A DNA stretch of 64,000 bases. Origin: Peribacillus huizhouensis. Its GTDB lineage: Bacteria > Bacillota > Bacilli > Bacillales > DSM-1321. The stretch is taken from assembly GCF_014138605.1 (NCBI RefSeq), contig NZ_JACJHX010000007.1, positions 62,001 through 126,000 of the forward strand, written 5' to 3'. Numbering within the stretch: position 1 is the first letter of the stretch; every line of letters starts with the position of its first letter. The notes below the pieces were generated by a model. It had not been told where the DNA came from, searched no databases, and worked only from the letters and a program-made list of their open reading frames with translations. The position numbers and the translations under genes were made by a program. Shown in pieces: positions 34,286 through 43,169 of this stretch.

Positions 34286-35782
34286 TCATTCATCAATATC
34301 TTTTTTGACGCTTGCTTTTTTCTTACTGAAGCGGTAAGGATTTTCCGTTCTTAAAAATTGTGGACGCATCGATCGCTCTTTGAACGGTAACATGAGCAAG
34401 GAATCTTTTAAGTCTTGCCACCTTGGTGGATAGAATGGATCTAAAAATGGCCTACCAAGGGAAGTAAGGCGGATTAGATGGGTTAATACAATACAAACAC
34501 AAAAGACAATGCCAACTAATCCCCAAAGTTGAGCAAACAACAAAAAAGGAAAGCGAAGTAAGCGAATCGTATTGCTCATTTTATAAACGGGCGTCGTAAA
34601 AGAAGCAAGAGCGGCCAGTGCGACGAGAATAAGCAGAATATTACTTGTTAGACCTGCTTCAACCGAAGCGGTTCCAATAACAATACCTCCTACGATACCA
34701 ATTGTCTGGCCAACTTTTGTCGGTAGTCTCGCCCCAGCCTCCCTTAACAATTCAATCGTTAATTCCAACGTTATTGCTTCTAAGATTGGTGGAAAAGGAA
34801 CAATTCTCCTTGATGTAATCAATGTACTTAATAAATCATGTGGAATAATTTCATAATGATAAGTAAGTACCGCCACATAGAGGGGCGTGATCAAGATCGA
34901 AAAAGTAACCGCAAACATCCTAAGCAGTCTAAAAAATGAAGCAATTATCCAATTTAAATAATAATCTTCGAATGAACTAAAAAAATTAACTAACGTAGTC
35001 GGCGTAATTAAAACCTGTGGTGAACCATCAACGCAAATGGCGATCATTCCTTCAGCCAAAACTGCAGCGACTCTGTCAGGCCTTTCTGTATCGAGTAACT
35101 GGGGAAATGGTGAATTCGAATTATCGGATATGATTTGCACGATGTAAGAACTGTCAGATATATCATCAAATTCAATGTCTTTTAAACGTTGCCTGACGGT
35201 GTTTATATTTTCCTGATTTGTAATGCCTTCAATGTGTAAGATAGCAATTTTTGTTTTAGATAATCTACCAATTGTAAATTCTTCAATGACTAATTCTTTA
35301 ACAGGCAATTTTCTTCTAATTAAGTTTAAATTTGTCGCAATCGATTCCACAAAAGCTTCTTTTGGGCCAACAACGGAAATTTCTACTTCTGGAGGTGATA
35401 GCGCACGAACAATTTCCTTTTTGGCAGCAATCAAACCATAATTCTTTTCTTCAGTTTCAATCGTCAGTAGCACATAACCGCTACATAAATTTTCCTCAAT
35501 TTTAGAAGGATCATTACAAATTTGAACATCATAAAGAGGCATGATTTTCTTAATATCATTAATCGAATGAAAATCACCTGCCAATAAAGATGAAAGAATA
35601 CTTTGCTCAATGATTTTTTCGTCAACTAAAGTAGTTAAATATGTTAAACAAAAATCAATATTAGTTTTTTGATTGTAATAACAAGTTTTAGTAAAGTCTT
35701 TTGATTTTGCTAATGTTTGTGTCGCATTCTTTTGTTCCGTATCCCCTTGTCCGTTTTTATTTTGAAACCAACCTTTTTTCAT
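34286..35782 (-). CDS. GerAA family spore germination protein
   Basis: A 498-residue A subunit of a GerA-type receptor. The N-terminal half is soluble (residues 40-260, with YYNQKTNIDFCLTYL and VEISVVGPKEAFVESIATNL). The C-terminal half has about five membrane helices, with RIVPFPPILEAITLELTIEL and GARLPTKVGQTIGIVGGIVIG, which are hallmarks of the family. The receptor forms ligand-gated channels in spores. The tail is basic (KKKASVKK). Sigma-G control is expected, but I could not find a convincing match upstream. Confidence 0.92.
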   Translation of the reverse strand: MKKGWFQNKNGQGDTEQKNATQTLAKSKDFTKTCYYNQKTNIDFCLTYLTTLVDEKIIEQSILSSLLAGDFHSINDIKKIMPLYDVQICNDPSKIEENLCSGYVLLTIETEEKNYGLIAAKKEIVRALSPPEVEISVVGPKEAFVESIATNLNLIRRKLPVKELVIEEFTIGRLSKTKIAILHIEGITNQENINTVRQRLKDIEFDDISDSSYIVQIISDNSNSPFPQLLDTERPDRVAAVLAEGMIAICVDGSPQVLITPTTLVNFFSSFEDYYLNWIIASFFRLLRMFAVTFSILITPLYVAVLTYHYEIIPHDLLSTLITSRRIVPFPPILEAITLELTIELLREAGARLPTKVGQTIGIVGGIVIGTASVEAGLTSNILLILVALAALASFTTPVYKMSNTIRLLRFPFLLFAQLWGLVGIVFCVCIVLTHLIRLTSLGRPFLDPFYPPRWQDLKDSLLMLPFKERSMRPQFLRTENPYRFSKKKASVKKDIDE

Positions 35783-35931
35783 TGATTCATCACCTTCATT
35801 TCTACCATTGCTTATATAGTTTCCATTTATGGATAAATTATGAGTTGGGTAAGAGGAACAAAAAATGGGCTTGAAGAAGCTATCCGTTACGTTATATTAA
35901 ACGGAATATACCACTCTTATTTCACAAAAGG

Positions 35932-35959
35932 TTGACAATTATAAATTTAATGATAGTAT
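35932..35959 (+). promoter_or_regulatory. Sigma-A promoter of the TPP-controlled thiamine operon
   Basis: TTGACA (35932-35937), 16 bases, TAGTAT (35954-35959). Confidence 0.7.
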
Positions 35960-35991
35960 TTAGACAAATACCAATTAAATAAACAATTTTT

Positions 35992-36132
35992 ACCACTAGG
36001 GGTGCCTCTTGAATGGGATATGAAGCTGAAGAAGATATTTGATGCTTCGTAGACCGAAAAGGCTGAGATTAAAGTGAGACTTTAAGACCCTTAGAACCTG
36101 ATCTGGATTATACCAGCGTAGGGAAGTGGGGG
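35992..36132 (+). ncRNA. TPP riboswitch (THI box)
   Basis: Contains all THI-box landmarks: AGGGGTGCC near the start, GGCTGAGATTAAAG, GACCCTTAGAACCTGATC, TGGATTATACCAGCGTAGGG and AAGTGGGG. It binds thiamine pyrophosphate and lowers expression of tenA-ykoEDC through the terminator that follows. Confidence 0.95.
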
Positions 36133-36167
36133 CGTCTTAACGAAGATACCTATTTTGTAATCGATCT

Positions 36168-36205
36168 AAACCACTTTCTTATGCTAAAAAGGAAGTGGTT
36201 TTTTA
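36168..36205 (+). terminator. Riboswitch-controlled terminator
   Basis: AAACCACTTTCTT pairs with AAGGAAGTGGTTT and is followed by a T-run, about 36 bases after the TPP aptamer. Confidence 0.85.
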
Positions 36206-36221
36206 TGTTGTGTCTCTATTA

Positions 36222-36309
36222 AGTATGTCTGTTGATTGAAACGAAAGGCGTTGGCTTTTCGCTCCAATCAACATAGTGCCAAAATCAACAATGACCTTTA
36301 ACATAACTT
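36222..36309 (-). repeat. Family-2 repeat, short derivative D (tenA leader)
   Basis: On the minus strand it reads TTATGTTAAAGGTCATTG, TTGATTTTGGCACTATG, TTGATTGGAGCGAAAAGCC and ends CAATCAACAG. It keeps both ends of copies A and B but has lost the GC-rich core. It lies between the TPP-controlled terminator and the tenA start. Confidence 0.65.
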
Positions 36310-36380
36310 ATTTTAAAAGATGATACCGAATCATTATTTTCATTTATGTCTAATAATTAAAAAAATGGAGGGCAATTCAT

Positions 36381-37064
36381 ATGACATTTTCAAAGGAAAT
36401 TCGTAAAGAAGTTGATCACATCTGGGAAGCAAGCTTTCATCACCCTTTTGTTGAAGGAATTGGAAATGGGTCACTTCCACTAGTCAATTTTCGCTATTAT
36501 GTGATGCAAGATGCTTATTATTTATCTCATTTTGCTAGAGTACAAGCTTTAGGGGCAGTAAAAGCAACAGATTTATACACAACGAGTCGACTTGCCAGCC
36601 ATGCACAAGGAACGTATGAAGCTGAGCTATCGCTGCATGAGAATTTTTCCAAACGATTGGGCATTACCGAAGAGGAACAGAAAAATTTTAAGCCTGCACC
36701 TACCGCTTATGCATATACATCACATATGTATCGTGCTGCCTATTCAGGACATTTAGGTGACGTAATTGCGGCGATTCTGCCATGTTACTGGTTGTATTAT
36801 GAAATCGGTGAAAGACTAAAAGAATGTACACCAGAAGAACCGATTTATCAAGAGTGGATTGCTGCATATGGAGGCGATTGGTTCCGGACATTGGTAGAAG
36901 AACAGATTAAGAGAATCGATGAGATTGCGAAAAAAGTGACAGAGGAGGATAAACTACGAATGAAAGAGCATTTCATCCTTAGTAGTCAATATGAATACTC
37001 TTTTTGGGAGATGGCGTATCGGTTAGAAACATGGCCGGTTCGAAAAGAAATATTGGAAGTATAA
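36381..37064 (+). CDS. tenA: Thiaminase II TenA (aminopyrimidine aminohydrolase)
   Basis: A 227-residue all-helical enzyme that hydrolyses aminomethyl-aminopyrimidine from degraded thiamine to HMP for salvage. Active-site residues match B. subtilis TenA numbering: Asp44 (MQDAYY), Tyr112 (AYAYTSH), Cys135 (ILPCYWLYYEIG) and a C-terminal Glu (YSFWEMAY). SD GGAGGG before ATG 36381. It takes the place that ykoF occupies in B. subtilis, ahead of the ykoEDC transporter genes, under one TPP riboswitch. Confidence 0.93.
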   Translation: MTFSKEIRKEVDHIWEASFHHPFVEGIGNGSLPLVNFRYYVMQDAYYLSHFARVQALGAVKATDLYTTSRLASHAQGTYEAELSLHENFSKRLGITEEEQKNFKPAPTAYAYTSHMYRAAYSGHLGDVIAAILPCYWLYYEIGERLKECTPEEPIYQEWIAAYGGDWFRTLVEEQIKRIDEIAKKVTEEDKLRMKEHFILSSQYEYSFWEMAYRLETWPVRKEILEV

Positions 37065-37099
37065 AGGCTAGCAAATTCTCAATAAAGGAGATTCGTAAC

Positions 37100-37684
37100 A
37101 TGACAAAGGGATTAAAATTGACAGACATATTAGTGACGATTGTGATTGCCATTGCATTTGGCATTGTTTATATTCTATGGGGCTCGGTGTATTATGCTCT
37201 AAAACCAATTGGCTTACATGCCGATCAATTTGTGTATGGAATGTGGTTTATTGCTGCTACTGTTGCTTTTTTGATCATCCGTAAACCTGGCGTTGCATTG
37301 CTTGCCGAAATCGCAGCGGCGTCTGGTGAATTTCTTTTAGGTTCACCATGGGGGCTAACCGTACTACTTTATGGCGTTGTCCAAGGATTGTTTGCAGAGC
37401 TTGTCTTTATGGCATTCAAATATAAACGATTTCATATTTCAGTAGCGATATTATCGGCTATCGCTGCATGCTTAGGATCGGTACTTATGGATTTCGCCTA
37501 TGGAGAAATCGGCAAGCTTGCGGCATGGAATTTAACATTATTTATGATTGCTAGATTTCTCGGGTCTATTCTTTTTGCTGGAGTGTTTGCTTACTATCTA
37601 GTGAGGGTTTTAGAAGCGACAGGCGTAACAAATCTTGTTCGTCCAGCATCAAGTAAAGATTATGCAGAACTGGATCAAAAGTAA
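37100..37684 (+). CDS. ykoE: ECF transporter S component YkoE (thiamine precursor)
   Basis: A 194-residue membrane protein with five or six helices, the substrate-binding S component of an ECF importer for HMP or a thiamine fragment. Features include LTDILVTIVIAIAFGIVYIL, the aromatic ligand region WGSVYYALKP, AAASGEFLLGSPWG and YGVVQGLFAELVF. ATG 37100 follows AAAGGAG; the longer frame from 37004 overlaps tenA in another frame and is rejected. Placement before the ATPase and T component makes this a dedicated four-gene operon. Confidence 0.9.
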   Translation: MTKGLKLTDILVTIVIAIAFGIVYILWGSVYYALKPIGLHADQFVYGMWFIAATVAFLIIRKPGVALLAEIAAASGEFLLGSPWGLTVLLYGVVQGLFAELVFMAFKYKRFHISVAILSAIAACLGSVLMDFAYGEIGKLAAWNLTLFMIARFLGSILFAGVFAYYLVRVLEATGVTNLVRPASSKDYAELDQK

Positions 37685-37696
37685 GGGTTGATAACT

Positions 37697-39157
37697 ATGG
37701 AACGAATTGCACATGTAGATAAATTACGATTGAAATTCCCAGGAGATACTTCCTTAATATTTAAGGACTTATCTTCTACCATTTATAAAGGGGAAAAAGT
37801 CCTCCTGCTCGGACCATCAGGTTGCGGGAAGTCAACGCTTTTACAAGTTTTAAGCGGCTTAATACCTCATTCCATTGAAGTTCCTATGAAAGCTGAAGAA
37901 TTAGTAAGTCCCCCTTCTTTTGGGTATGTTTTTCAAGACCCAGATAGTCAGTTTTGCATGCCATTTGTTGATGAAGAAATTGCATTCGTCCTTGAAAATA
38001 TAAACGTTCCAAAACAACAAATGATTGATCGAATCCATCATCACTTACAGCAGGTCGGCTTACATTTACCAAATATTCATACTAGCATTCAAACACTATC
38101 TGGGGGTATGAAACAACGCTTAGCGATAGCATCGGTTTTGGCCCTAAAACCCGATGTATTATTTTTAGATGAACCAACAGCAATGCTTGATCCTAAAGGA
38201 ACAAAAGAGATTTGGAATGTATTAAAAGAAGTCGGCCAAGAAAAAACAGTCATTATAGTGGAACATAAAATTGATCATGTCCTAGAATTCATTGATCGAA
38301 TCATTCTTTTTAATGAAGCTGGTCAGATTATAGCCGATGGACCAAAAGAAATCATCTTGTCAACGTATCAAGAGGAAATGAGGGAACAAGGTATCTGGTT
38401 TCCAGGTGTTTGGGAAGAGTATTTAGATACCACCCCCCTGCTTCGTTTGAGGACGCCTTTTGAAAAAAAGGAGAAAATATTAGATGTGCAAAACTTTAAG
38501 GGATTTAGGCAAAAGGAAGAAAAAATACGAGTAGATCAATTGCAAGCCTATTCTGGAGAATGGATTGTTATTAAAGGAGAAAATGGTGCTGGCAAGAGTA
38601 CACTTTTACATGCTTTCATGCAATTCATCAAAACAACAGGACATTGTGAGCTATTAGGGACTGCTATTAAAAAAGTGAAAAAACAATCAGATTTCATGAC
38701 ATTCGTGTTTCAAAATCCCGAATTTCAATTTGTCACAAATTCAGTCTATGAAGAAATCGCCTACACATTAAAAGTAGACAAAAAGGATTCTCGAGAAATA
38801 GAAAAAAAAGTCGAAGAACTTCTAGAATGGTTCCGATTAGGAGACCATCGGGATAAGCACCCTTATCAATTATCAATGGGACAAAAGCGTCGTTTAAGTG
38901 TAGCTGCATCGATTGTAAATGAACAAAAACTCATTCTTTTAGACGAGCCTACCTTTGGGCAAGATTCCAAAAACACCTTTGCGTTACTTGAATGGATTGA
39001 AGAACTCAGACTGAAAGGTACGACGATTATCATGATTACCCATGATGAACAGATTACAAACAACTTTGCAACAAGAATTTGGACAATAGAGGCTGGGAAA
39101 GTGATCAGCGATGAAACACAAAGTATAAGCATTAATCCTGAATTAGTATCCGTGTAA
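37697..39157 (+). CDS. ykoD: ECF transporter double ATPase YkoD
   Basis: About 486 residues with two fused ABC domains energising the YkoE/YkoC importer. Domain 1: Walker A GPSGCGKST, signature LSGGMKQRLA, Walker B VLFLDEPTA. Domain 2: Walker A GENGAGKST, signature LSMGQKRRLS (a degenerate LSGGQ), Walker B LILLDEPTF. The Q-loops (YVFQDPDSQF, FVFQNPEFQF) are of the cobalt/ECF type. ATG 37697 follows AAGGGTTG. The gap to ykoE is only 12 bases. Confidence 0.9.
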   Translation: MERIAHVDKLRLKFPGDTSLIFKDLSSTIYKGEKVLLLGPSGCGKSTLLQVLSGLIPHSIEVPMKAEELVSPPSFGYVFQDPDSQFCMPFVDEEIAFVLENINVPKQQMIDRIHHHLQQVGLHLPNIHTSIQTLSGGMKQRLAIASVLALKPDVLFLDEPTAMLDPKGTKEIWNVLKEVGQEKTVIIVEHKIDHVLEFIDRIILFNEAGQIIADGPKEIILSTYQEEMREQGIWFPGVWEEYLDTTPLLRLRTPFEKKEKILDVQNFKGFRQKEEKIRVDQLQAYSGEWIVIKGENGAGKSTLLHAFMQFIKTTGHCELLGTAIKKVKKQSDFMTFVFQNPEFQFVTNSVYEEIAYTLKVDKKDSREIEKKVEELLEWFRLGDHRDKHPYQLSMGQKRRLSVAASIVNEQKLILLDEPTFGQDSKNTFALLEWIEELRLKGTTIIMITHDEQITNNFATRIWTIEAGKVISDETQSISINPELVSV

Positions 39158-39169
39158 TGGAGGAACGTC

Positions 39170-39940
39170 ATGCAATTAGATTTTTCGAGTAAAGAAACAT
39201 GGCTACACCGAATTAATCCTAGCCTTAAGTTATTCGTATTAATTATGTTGTGTATAGTTGTGTTATTAGTTCATAATTTACTTTTCATGGTAAACTTAAC
39301 GATAATCGTATTGATTTTATTTTTGTGTTTTACAGGACAGCCGCTCAAACGAATTTTATTACTCTTTATCCCTTTTTTTGTTGTATTTTTATCGACTTCT
39401 TCTTCGATGATTTTATTTGGACAAGGAAACACCACTTGGTTTAAGTGGGGGCTCATTCATATTACCGAAGAAAGCTTTTTTAGGGGACTACTCGTTGGTT
39501 TTCGCGCCTTGCTATTTGCAGTGCTAGGATTGACCTTTGCCTTAACTACGAGACCCGTCTATCTGTTCTATTCTTTAATGCAACAAGTCAAACTCAAGCC
39601 AAAATATGCTTATAGTTTTATGGCAGCATTGAGATTAATTCCGATTATGCTGGAGGAGTTTCAAACGATTCAAAATGCTATGAAAGTGCGTGGTGTGGTC
39701 AGACAAACAGGTATACGGTCCGTTTTTTTTAAAATGAAAGCTTATTCCATCCCAATGTTATCAGGGAGTATCCGACGTGCACACCGGATTGCTATAGCCA
39801 TGGAAGCAAAGCGATTTTCCGACACTCGGGACCGGACATATTATTACGAAATCGGCTTTTCTAAACATGATCTTGTATTCATATTATATTTTGTCATCCT
39901 ACTTCTAGGAGGATATTATGGAGCAGTTAAGGGGATTTGA
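39170..39940 (+). CDS. ykoC: ECF transporter T component YkoC
   Basis: A 256-residue transmembrane coupling subunit (EcfT/CbiQ family) with about five helices. The N-terminus has the family start W..INPSLKLFVLIMLC. The two coupling helices carry the Ala-Arg-Gly-type motifs seen as MKVRGVVRQTG and AMEAKRFSDT. SD TGGAGGAACG before ATG 39170. It is the last gene of the riboswitch operon. Confidence 0.9.
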   Translation: MQLDFSSKETWLHRINPSLKLFVLIMLCIVVLLVHNLLFMVNLTIIVLILFLCFTGQPLKRILLLFIPFFVVFLSTSSSMILFGQGNTTWFKWGLIHITEESFFRGLLVGFRALLFAVLGLTFALTTRPVYLFYSLMQQVKLKPKYAYSFMAALRLIPIMLEEFQTIQNAMKVRGVVRQTGIRSVFFKMKAYSIPMLSGSIRRAHRIAIAMEAKRFSDTRDRTYYYEIGFSKHDLVFILYFVILLLGGYYGAVKGI

Positions 39941-40059
39941 TATCTTCAATGATCTGGCGCTGACTTATTGATACAAAAATCTTATTCAAAGGATATTTAG
40001 CAAGGTTGCACTGATAGATTACTTACATCCAACTAAACCACTTGAGATCATCATAAAAA

Positions 40060-40092
40060 AGCAGTGAGATTTCATAATTATCTCACTGCTTC
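40060..40092 (-). terminator. Terminator of the TrpXYZ-like operon
   Basis: AGCAGTGAGAT (40060-40070) and ATCTCACTGCT (40080-40090) pair exactly. The T-run is on the minus strand, so it ends the ABC operon to the right. Confidence 0.75.
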
Positions 40093-40145
40093 TACATTCG
40101 TCAATATATGTTTCTAAAAAATGTAATAAAAACAATCTTCCTTAT

Positions 40146-40940
40146 TTAAATCAATACAGCTCGATCATTCAGCATTTTTTCCCCTTTAATTCGTTGGAAT
40201 TCATGAAGAAGCTTCTCTACGGTTAACTTTTGCTTTTCTTCGCCTCTTGCTTCAAAGATGATTTGACCTTTATCCATCATAATTAAGGAGGTGCCAAGAT
40301 CAAGGGCTTGTTGCATATTATGAGTGACCATTAATGTCGTAAGATTGTTTTGACTAACAATCTCTTTTGTAAGTTTAGTAATAAGGTCGGCTCGTGATGG
40401 ATCGAGAGCTGCTGTATGTTCATCAAGTAGCAAAATTTTCGGATTCGTGAAGGTCGCCATCAATAGCGACAACGCCTGCCGTTCACCGCCTGAAAGCATT
40501 CCTACTTTCGCATTCATCCGATTTTCTAATCCGAGGTGCAAAGTCTCGAGTTTTTCTTTATAAAAGCTACGTCGACTTTTCGTGACACCTAATCTCAAGC
40601 CTCTTTTATTCGTTCTGCCATATGCAATTGCCAAGTTCTCTTCAATCGTCATATGTGGAGCAGTTCCAGCCATTGGGTCTTGGAAAACACGGCCAATCAT
40701 TTTTGAACGTACATACTCATCGACGGATGAAACATCTTTGCCATCTATGATCACTGAACCTGCATCAGGAATCAACTTACCGGAAATCATATTCATCAGT
40801 GTTGACTTACCGGCACCATTACTACCGATGACGGTCACAAATTCACCTTTTTCAAGGGTAAGCTCGAGAGATTTTAACGCTAGCTTTTCATCTGGAGTTC
40901 CTTGGTTAAACACTTTATAAATTTGATTTAGCTGTAGCAA
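40146..40940 (-). CDS. ABC transporter ATPase (TrpZ-like)
   Basis: A 264-residue ATPase. Walker A is GSNGAGKST, signature MLSGGERQAL, Walker B ILLLDEHTAALD; the Glu-His instead of Glu-Pro is typical of this family (YtrE-unlike, seen with ABC_sub_bind systems). It energises the permease it overlaps by 26 bases. The likely start is TTG 40940. The three-gene set resembles the TrpXYZ system of streptococci, which imports aromatic amino acids; the substrate here is unproven. Confidence 0.85.
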   Translation of the reverse strand: MLQLNQIYKVFNQGTPDEKLALKSLELTLEKGEFVTVIGSNGAGKSTLMNMISGKLIPDAGSVIIDGKDVSSVDEYVRSKMIGRVFQDPMAGTAPHMTIEENLAIAYGRTNKRGLRLGVTKSRRSFYKEKLETLHLGLENRMNAKVGMLSGGERQALSLLMATFTNPKILLLDEHTAALDPSRADLITKLTKEIVSQNNLTTLMVTHNMQQALDLGTSLIMMDKGQIIFEARGEEKQKLTVEKLLHEFQRIKGEKMLNDRAVLI

Positions 40941-41940
40941 CCTCTTTCGCCCCCTTCACCAATGTTTGCTGCATTTGCAATTCTTTTAAACGTTTCCTCT
41001 TCATACTTTTTTCTTTCTGCTTATCCTTTATCTGCGGAATGATTAATGCACCGATAACAATCGCTGCGGTAATTAATTTTACATCCCCTGTTTGTAGGAA
41101 TTGAACTTGAAGCGCGAGTGCAACGACAATTCGATATACAATCGCACCGCCAATTACAGCAAGGGTAGCTCGTGCAATCGTTTTTGCCCCAAAGATTGCT
41201 TCCCCGATAATAACAGAAGCGAGCCCAATGACAATCATGCCGATCCCCATGCCAATATCACTAAAACCATTGTATTGGGCAATAAGTGACCCAGAGAAAG
41301 CAACTAGTGCATTACTAATTGAAAGTCCGAGTACCTTCATGTTATCAGTATTGGTGGAAAAACTTTTCACCATCGATTGGTTATCACCAGTAGCGCGGAT
41401 AGCCAGACCAATTTCTGTTTTTAAGAAAAGCGATAATGCAAATTTTATGACTAGTGAAATGACGAGCATAATAAAAATAATTGCCCATGTGCTTGGCACT
41501 GAATTTCCAAGTCCTAACAGTTCCATTCCTTTATTTAAAAAGGAATCCAGTCCTGTTTTTGACCAAATTTCCTTAACACTCGTAATAATCGTTGATTCAG
41601 AAAATAAAGGAATATTAGATTTACCCATAATTCGTAAATTTATCGAGTATAGGGCAATCATCATCAATATTCCAGATAGTAGCGGATTGATTTTCCCTTT
41701 TGTATGCAAGAGGCCTGTAATCGAACCAGCTGCAAAACCAGCTAGTAAAGCTGCGCCCGTTGAGATTATCGGTGAGTAGCCATTTACAAGCATAATTGCT
41801 GTGACAGCTGCTCCTGTTACAAAGCTGCCATCAACTGTTAAATCTGGAAAATCAAGAATCCGAAATGTTAAATATACGCCAAGAGCCATGATGGCATAAA
41901 TCAGTCCCGATTCAAATGAACTAAAGATTGCTGTAGGCAT
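40915..41940 (-). CDS. ABC transporter permease (TrpY-like)
   Basis: A 341-residue permease with eight or more helices, of the branched-chain/ribose-like type. Notable blocks are ALGVYLTFRILDFPDLTVDGSF broken by the membrane entry, GLAIRATGDNQSMVKSF (the EAA-like coupling loop) and GASVIIGEAIFG-like ASVIIGEAIFG. The C-terminal tail is strongly basic (KDKQKEKSMKRKRLKE). It follows the binding protein by 45 bases. SD AAAGGGATGAAAGG before ATG 41940. Confidence 0.85.
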   Translation of the reverse strand: MPTAIFSSFESGLIYAIMALGVYLTFRILDFPDLTVDGSFVTGAAVTAIMLVNGYSPIISTGAALLAGFAAGSITGLLHTKGKINPLLSGILMMIALYSINLRIMGKSNIPLFSESTIITSVKEIWSKTGLDSFLNKGMELLGLGNSVPSTWAIIFIMLVISLVIKFALSLFLKTEIGLAIRATGDNQSMVKSFSTNTDNMKVLGLSISNALVAFSGSLIAQYNGFSDIGMGIGMIVIGLASVIIGEAIFGAKTIARATLAVIGGAIVYRIVVALALQVQFLQTGDVKLITAAIVIGALIIPQIKDKQKEKSMKRKRLKELQMQQTLVKGAKEVATAKSNL

Positions 41941-41985
41941 CCTTTCATCCCTTTCTTAGAAGCTTATTCTAGATGTTTTTTATTT

Positions 41986-42996
41986 TTATTTAATAAGTTC
42001 TGCTTCTGATTTCCATTCTTCCTTCAATTCGATTCCCATTTCCTTTGCTGCCTTTTCATTTATGACAAGTTTAAGATTTTGCGGATATTGAACCGGAAGC
42101 TCTGCAGGTTTTTTTCCGTTTAATAAAATGTCTGCAGCCATCTCCCCTGCTTCATATCCGATATCGTGGTAGCTGAATCCATATGCCGCAAACCCACCGC
42201 GACCAACAGAATCCAACTCTCCAACAAACAATGGAATATCTTTTTCATTGGCAACCATAATAACCGATTCAAGTGCTGCAACAACCGTGTTATCTGTGAC
42301 GATAAAGAAGGCATCAGCTTTACCAACGAGTGATTCAGTTGCCTGTTTCACATCAGCAGACGTCGCAGCAGAAGCTTCAACTACTTTAACTCCTTGTTTT
42401 TCCGCTTCCGCCTTTAACATATTAATCTGAACAATTGAATTTTGTTCTCCTGAGTTGTAGACCGTTCCGATCGTTTTCGCTCCAAGTTCTTTTGCAATAA
42501 ATTCCACTGAATTAGCAATTGCATCAGGGTGTGCATCAGTCGTTCCAGTGATATTTCCACCTGGGGCCTCAAGCGAAGCGACCAATTCAGCTGCTACTGG
42601 ATCAGTTACAGATGTAAAGACAATTGGGATGTCCTTATTACTGTCTTTTGTTGCAGTTAATGCTCCCATTGCACTTGGCGTAGAATTAGCAAAGATTAAG
42701 TCAACATTTTTCCCAGCAAAATTTTGCGCAATTGTTAATGAGTTATTTGGATCTCCTTGTGCATTTTGCTCGTCATATTTTGCATCGATTCCTTTATCTT
42801 TTAATGCTTCCTGAAACCCTTTGTATGCTTCATCAAGTGAAGCATGTTGGACGATTTGAGAAACACCAATTTGATATGTTTTTTCCTTTGACGCTTCTCC
42901 AGAGTCACCGGAACTACTAGTATCACTTCCGCACCCTACTAACAATACACTTGCCGCTAAACAGACCGCTGCAGTTTTAAACCATGTGTTTCTCAT
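41986..42996 (-). CDS. ABC transporter substrate-binding lipoprotein (ABC_sub_bind / TrpX-like)
   Basis: A 336-residue lipoprotein with signal peptide and lipobox LLVGCGS. A Ser/Glu-rich linker is followed by the type-1 periplasmic fold (YQIGVSQIVQHASLDEAY, DLIFANSTPSAMGAL, VTDPVAAELV). The family (PF04392, as I recall) binds aromatic amino acids in characterised cases. It is the first gene of a three-gene minus-strand operon with a sigma-A promoter. The ending KEMGIELKEEWKSEAE is also typical. Confidence 0.87.
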   Translation of the reverse strand: MRNTWFKTAAVCLAASVLLVGCGSDTSSSGDSGEASKEKTYQIGVSQIVQHASLDEAYKGFQEALKDKGIDAKYDEQNAQGDPNNSLTIAQNFAGKNVDLIFANSTPSAMGALTATKDSNKDIPIVFTSVTDPVAAELVASLEAPGGNITGTTDAHPDAIANSVEFIAKELGAKTIGTVYNSGEQNSIVQINMLKAEAEKQGVKVVEASAATSADVKQATESLVGKADAFFIVTDNTVVAALESVIMVANEKDIPLFVGELDSVGRGGFAAYGFSYHDIGYEAGEMAADILLNGKKPAELPVQYPQNLKLVINEKAAKEMGIELKEEWKSEAELIK

Positions 42997-43045
42997 GAAT
43001 ATATCCCCCTATTTCCTTTATCGCTTTTATGCTTTGTTGAAATAA

Positions 43046-43075
43046 ATTATAACCAAATACCTAGACCAATTACAA
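43046..43075 (-). promoter_or_regulatory. Sigma-A promoter of the TrpXYZ-like operon
   Basis: On the minus strand TTGTAA (43075-43070), 18 bases, TATAAT (43051-43046). No tryptophan leader or T-box was seen. Confidence 0.55.
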
Positions 43076-43114
43076 TACAATTCTAATTTTTCCGATAATA
43101 TTTTAAAAAAATAA

Positions 43115-43160
43115 ACAAAAAAACCGTTCAAAAAAGTGAAATACACTTTTTTAAACGGTT
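43115..43160 (-). terminator. Terminator of the yisP-like gene
   Basis: AACCGTTCAAAAAAGTG and CACTTTTTTAAACGGTT pair with one mismatch around AAATA. The T-run is on the minus strand. Confidence 0.85.
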
Positions 43161-43169
43161 CTATAATAA

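Noticed and set aside
35790..35880. Sigma-G promoter for the gerA-type operon
   Set aside because: A CATAATTT occurs upstream but no matching -35 at 17-18 bases; too weak to report.
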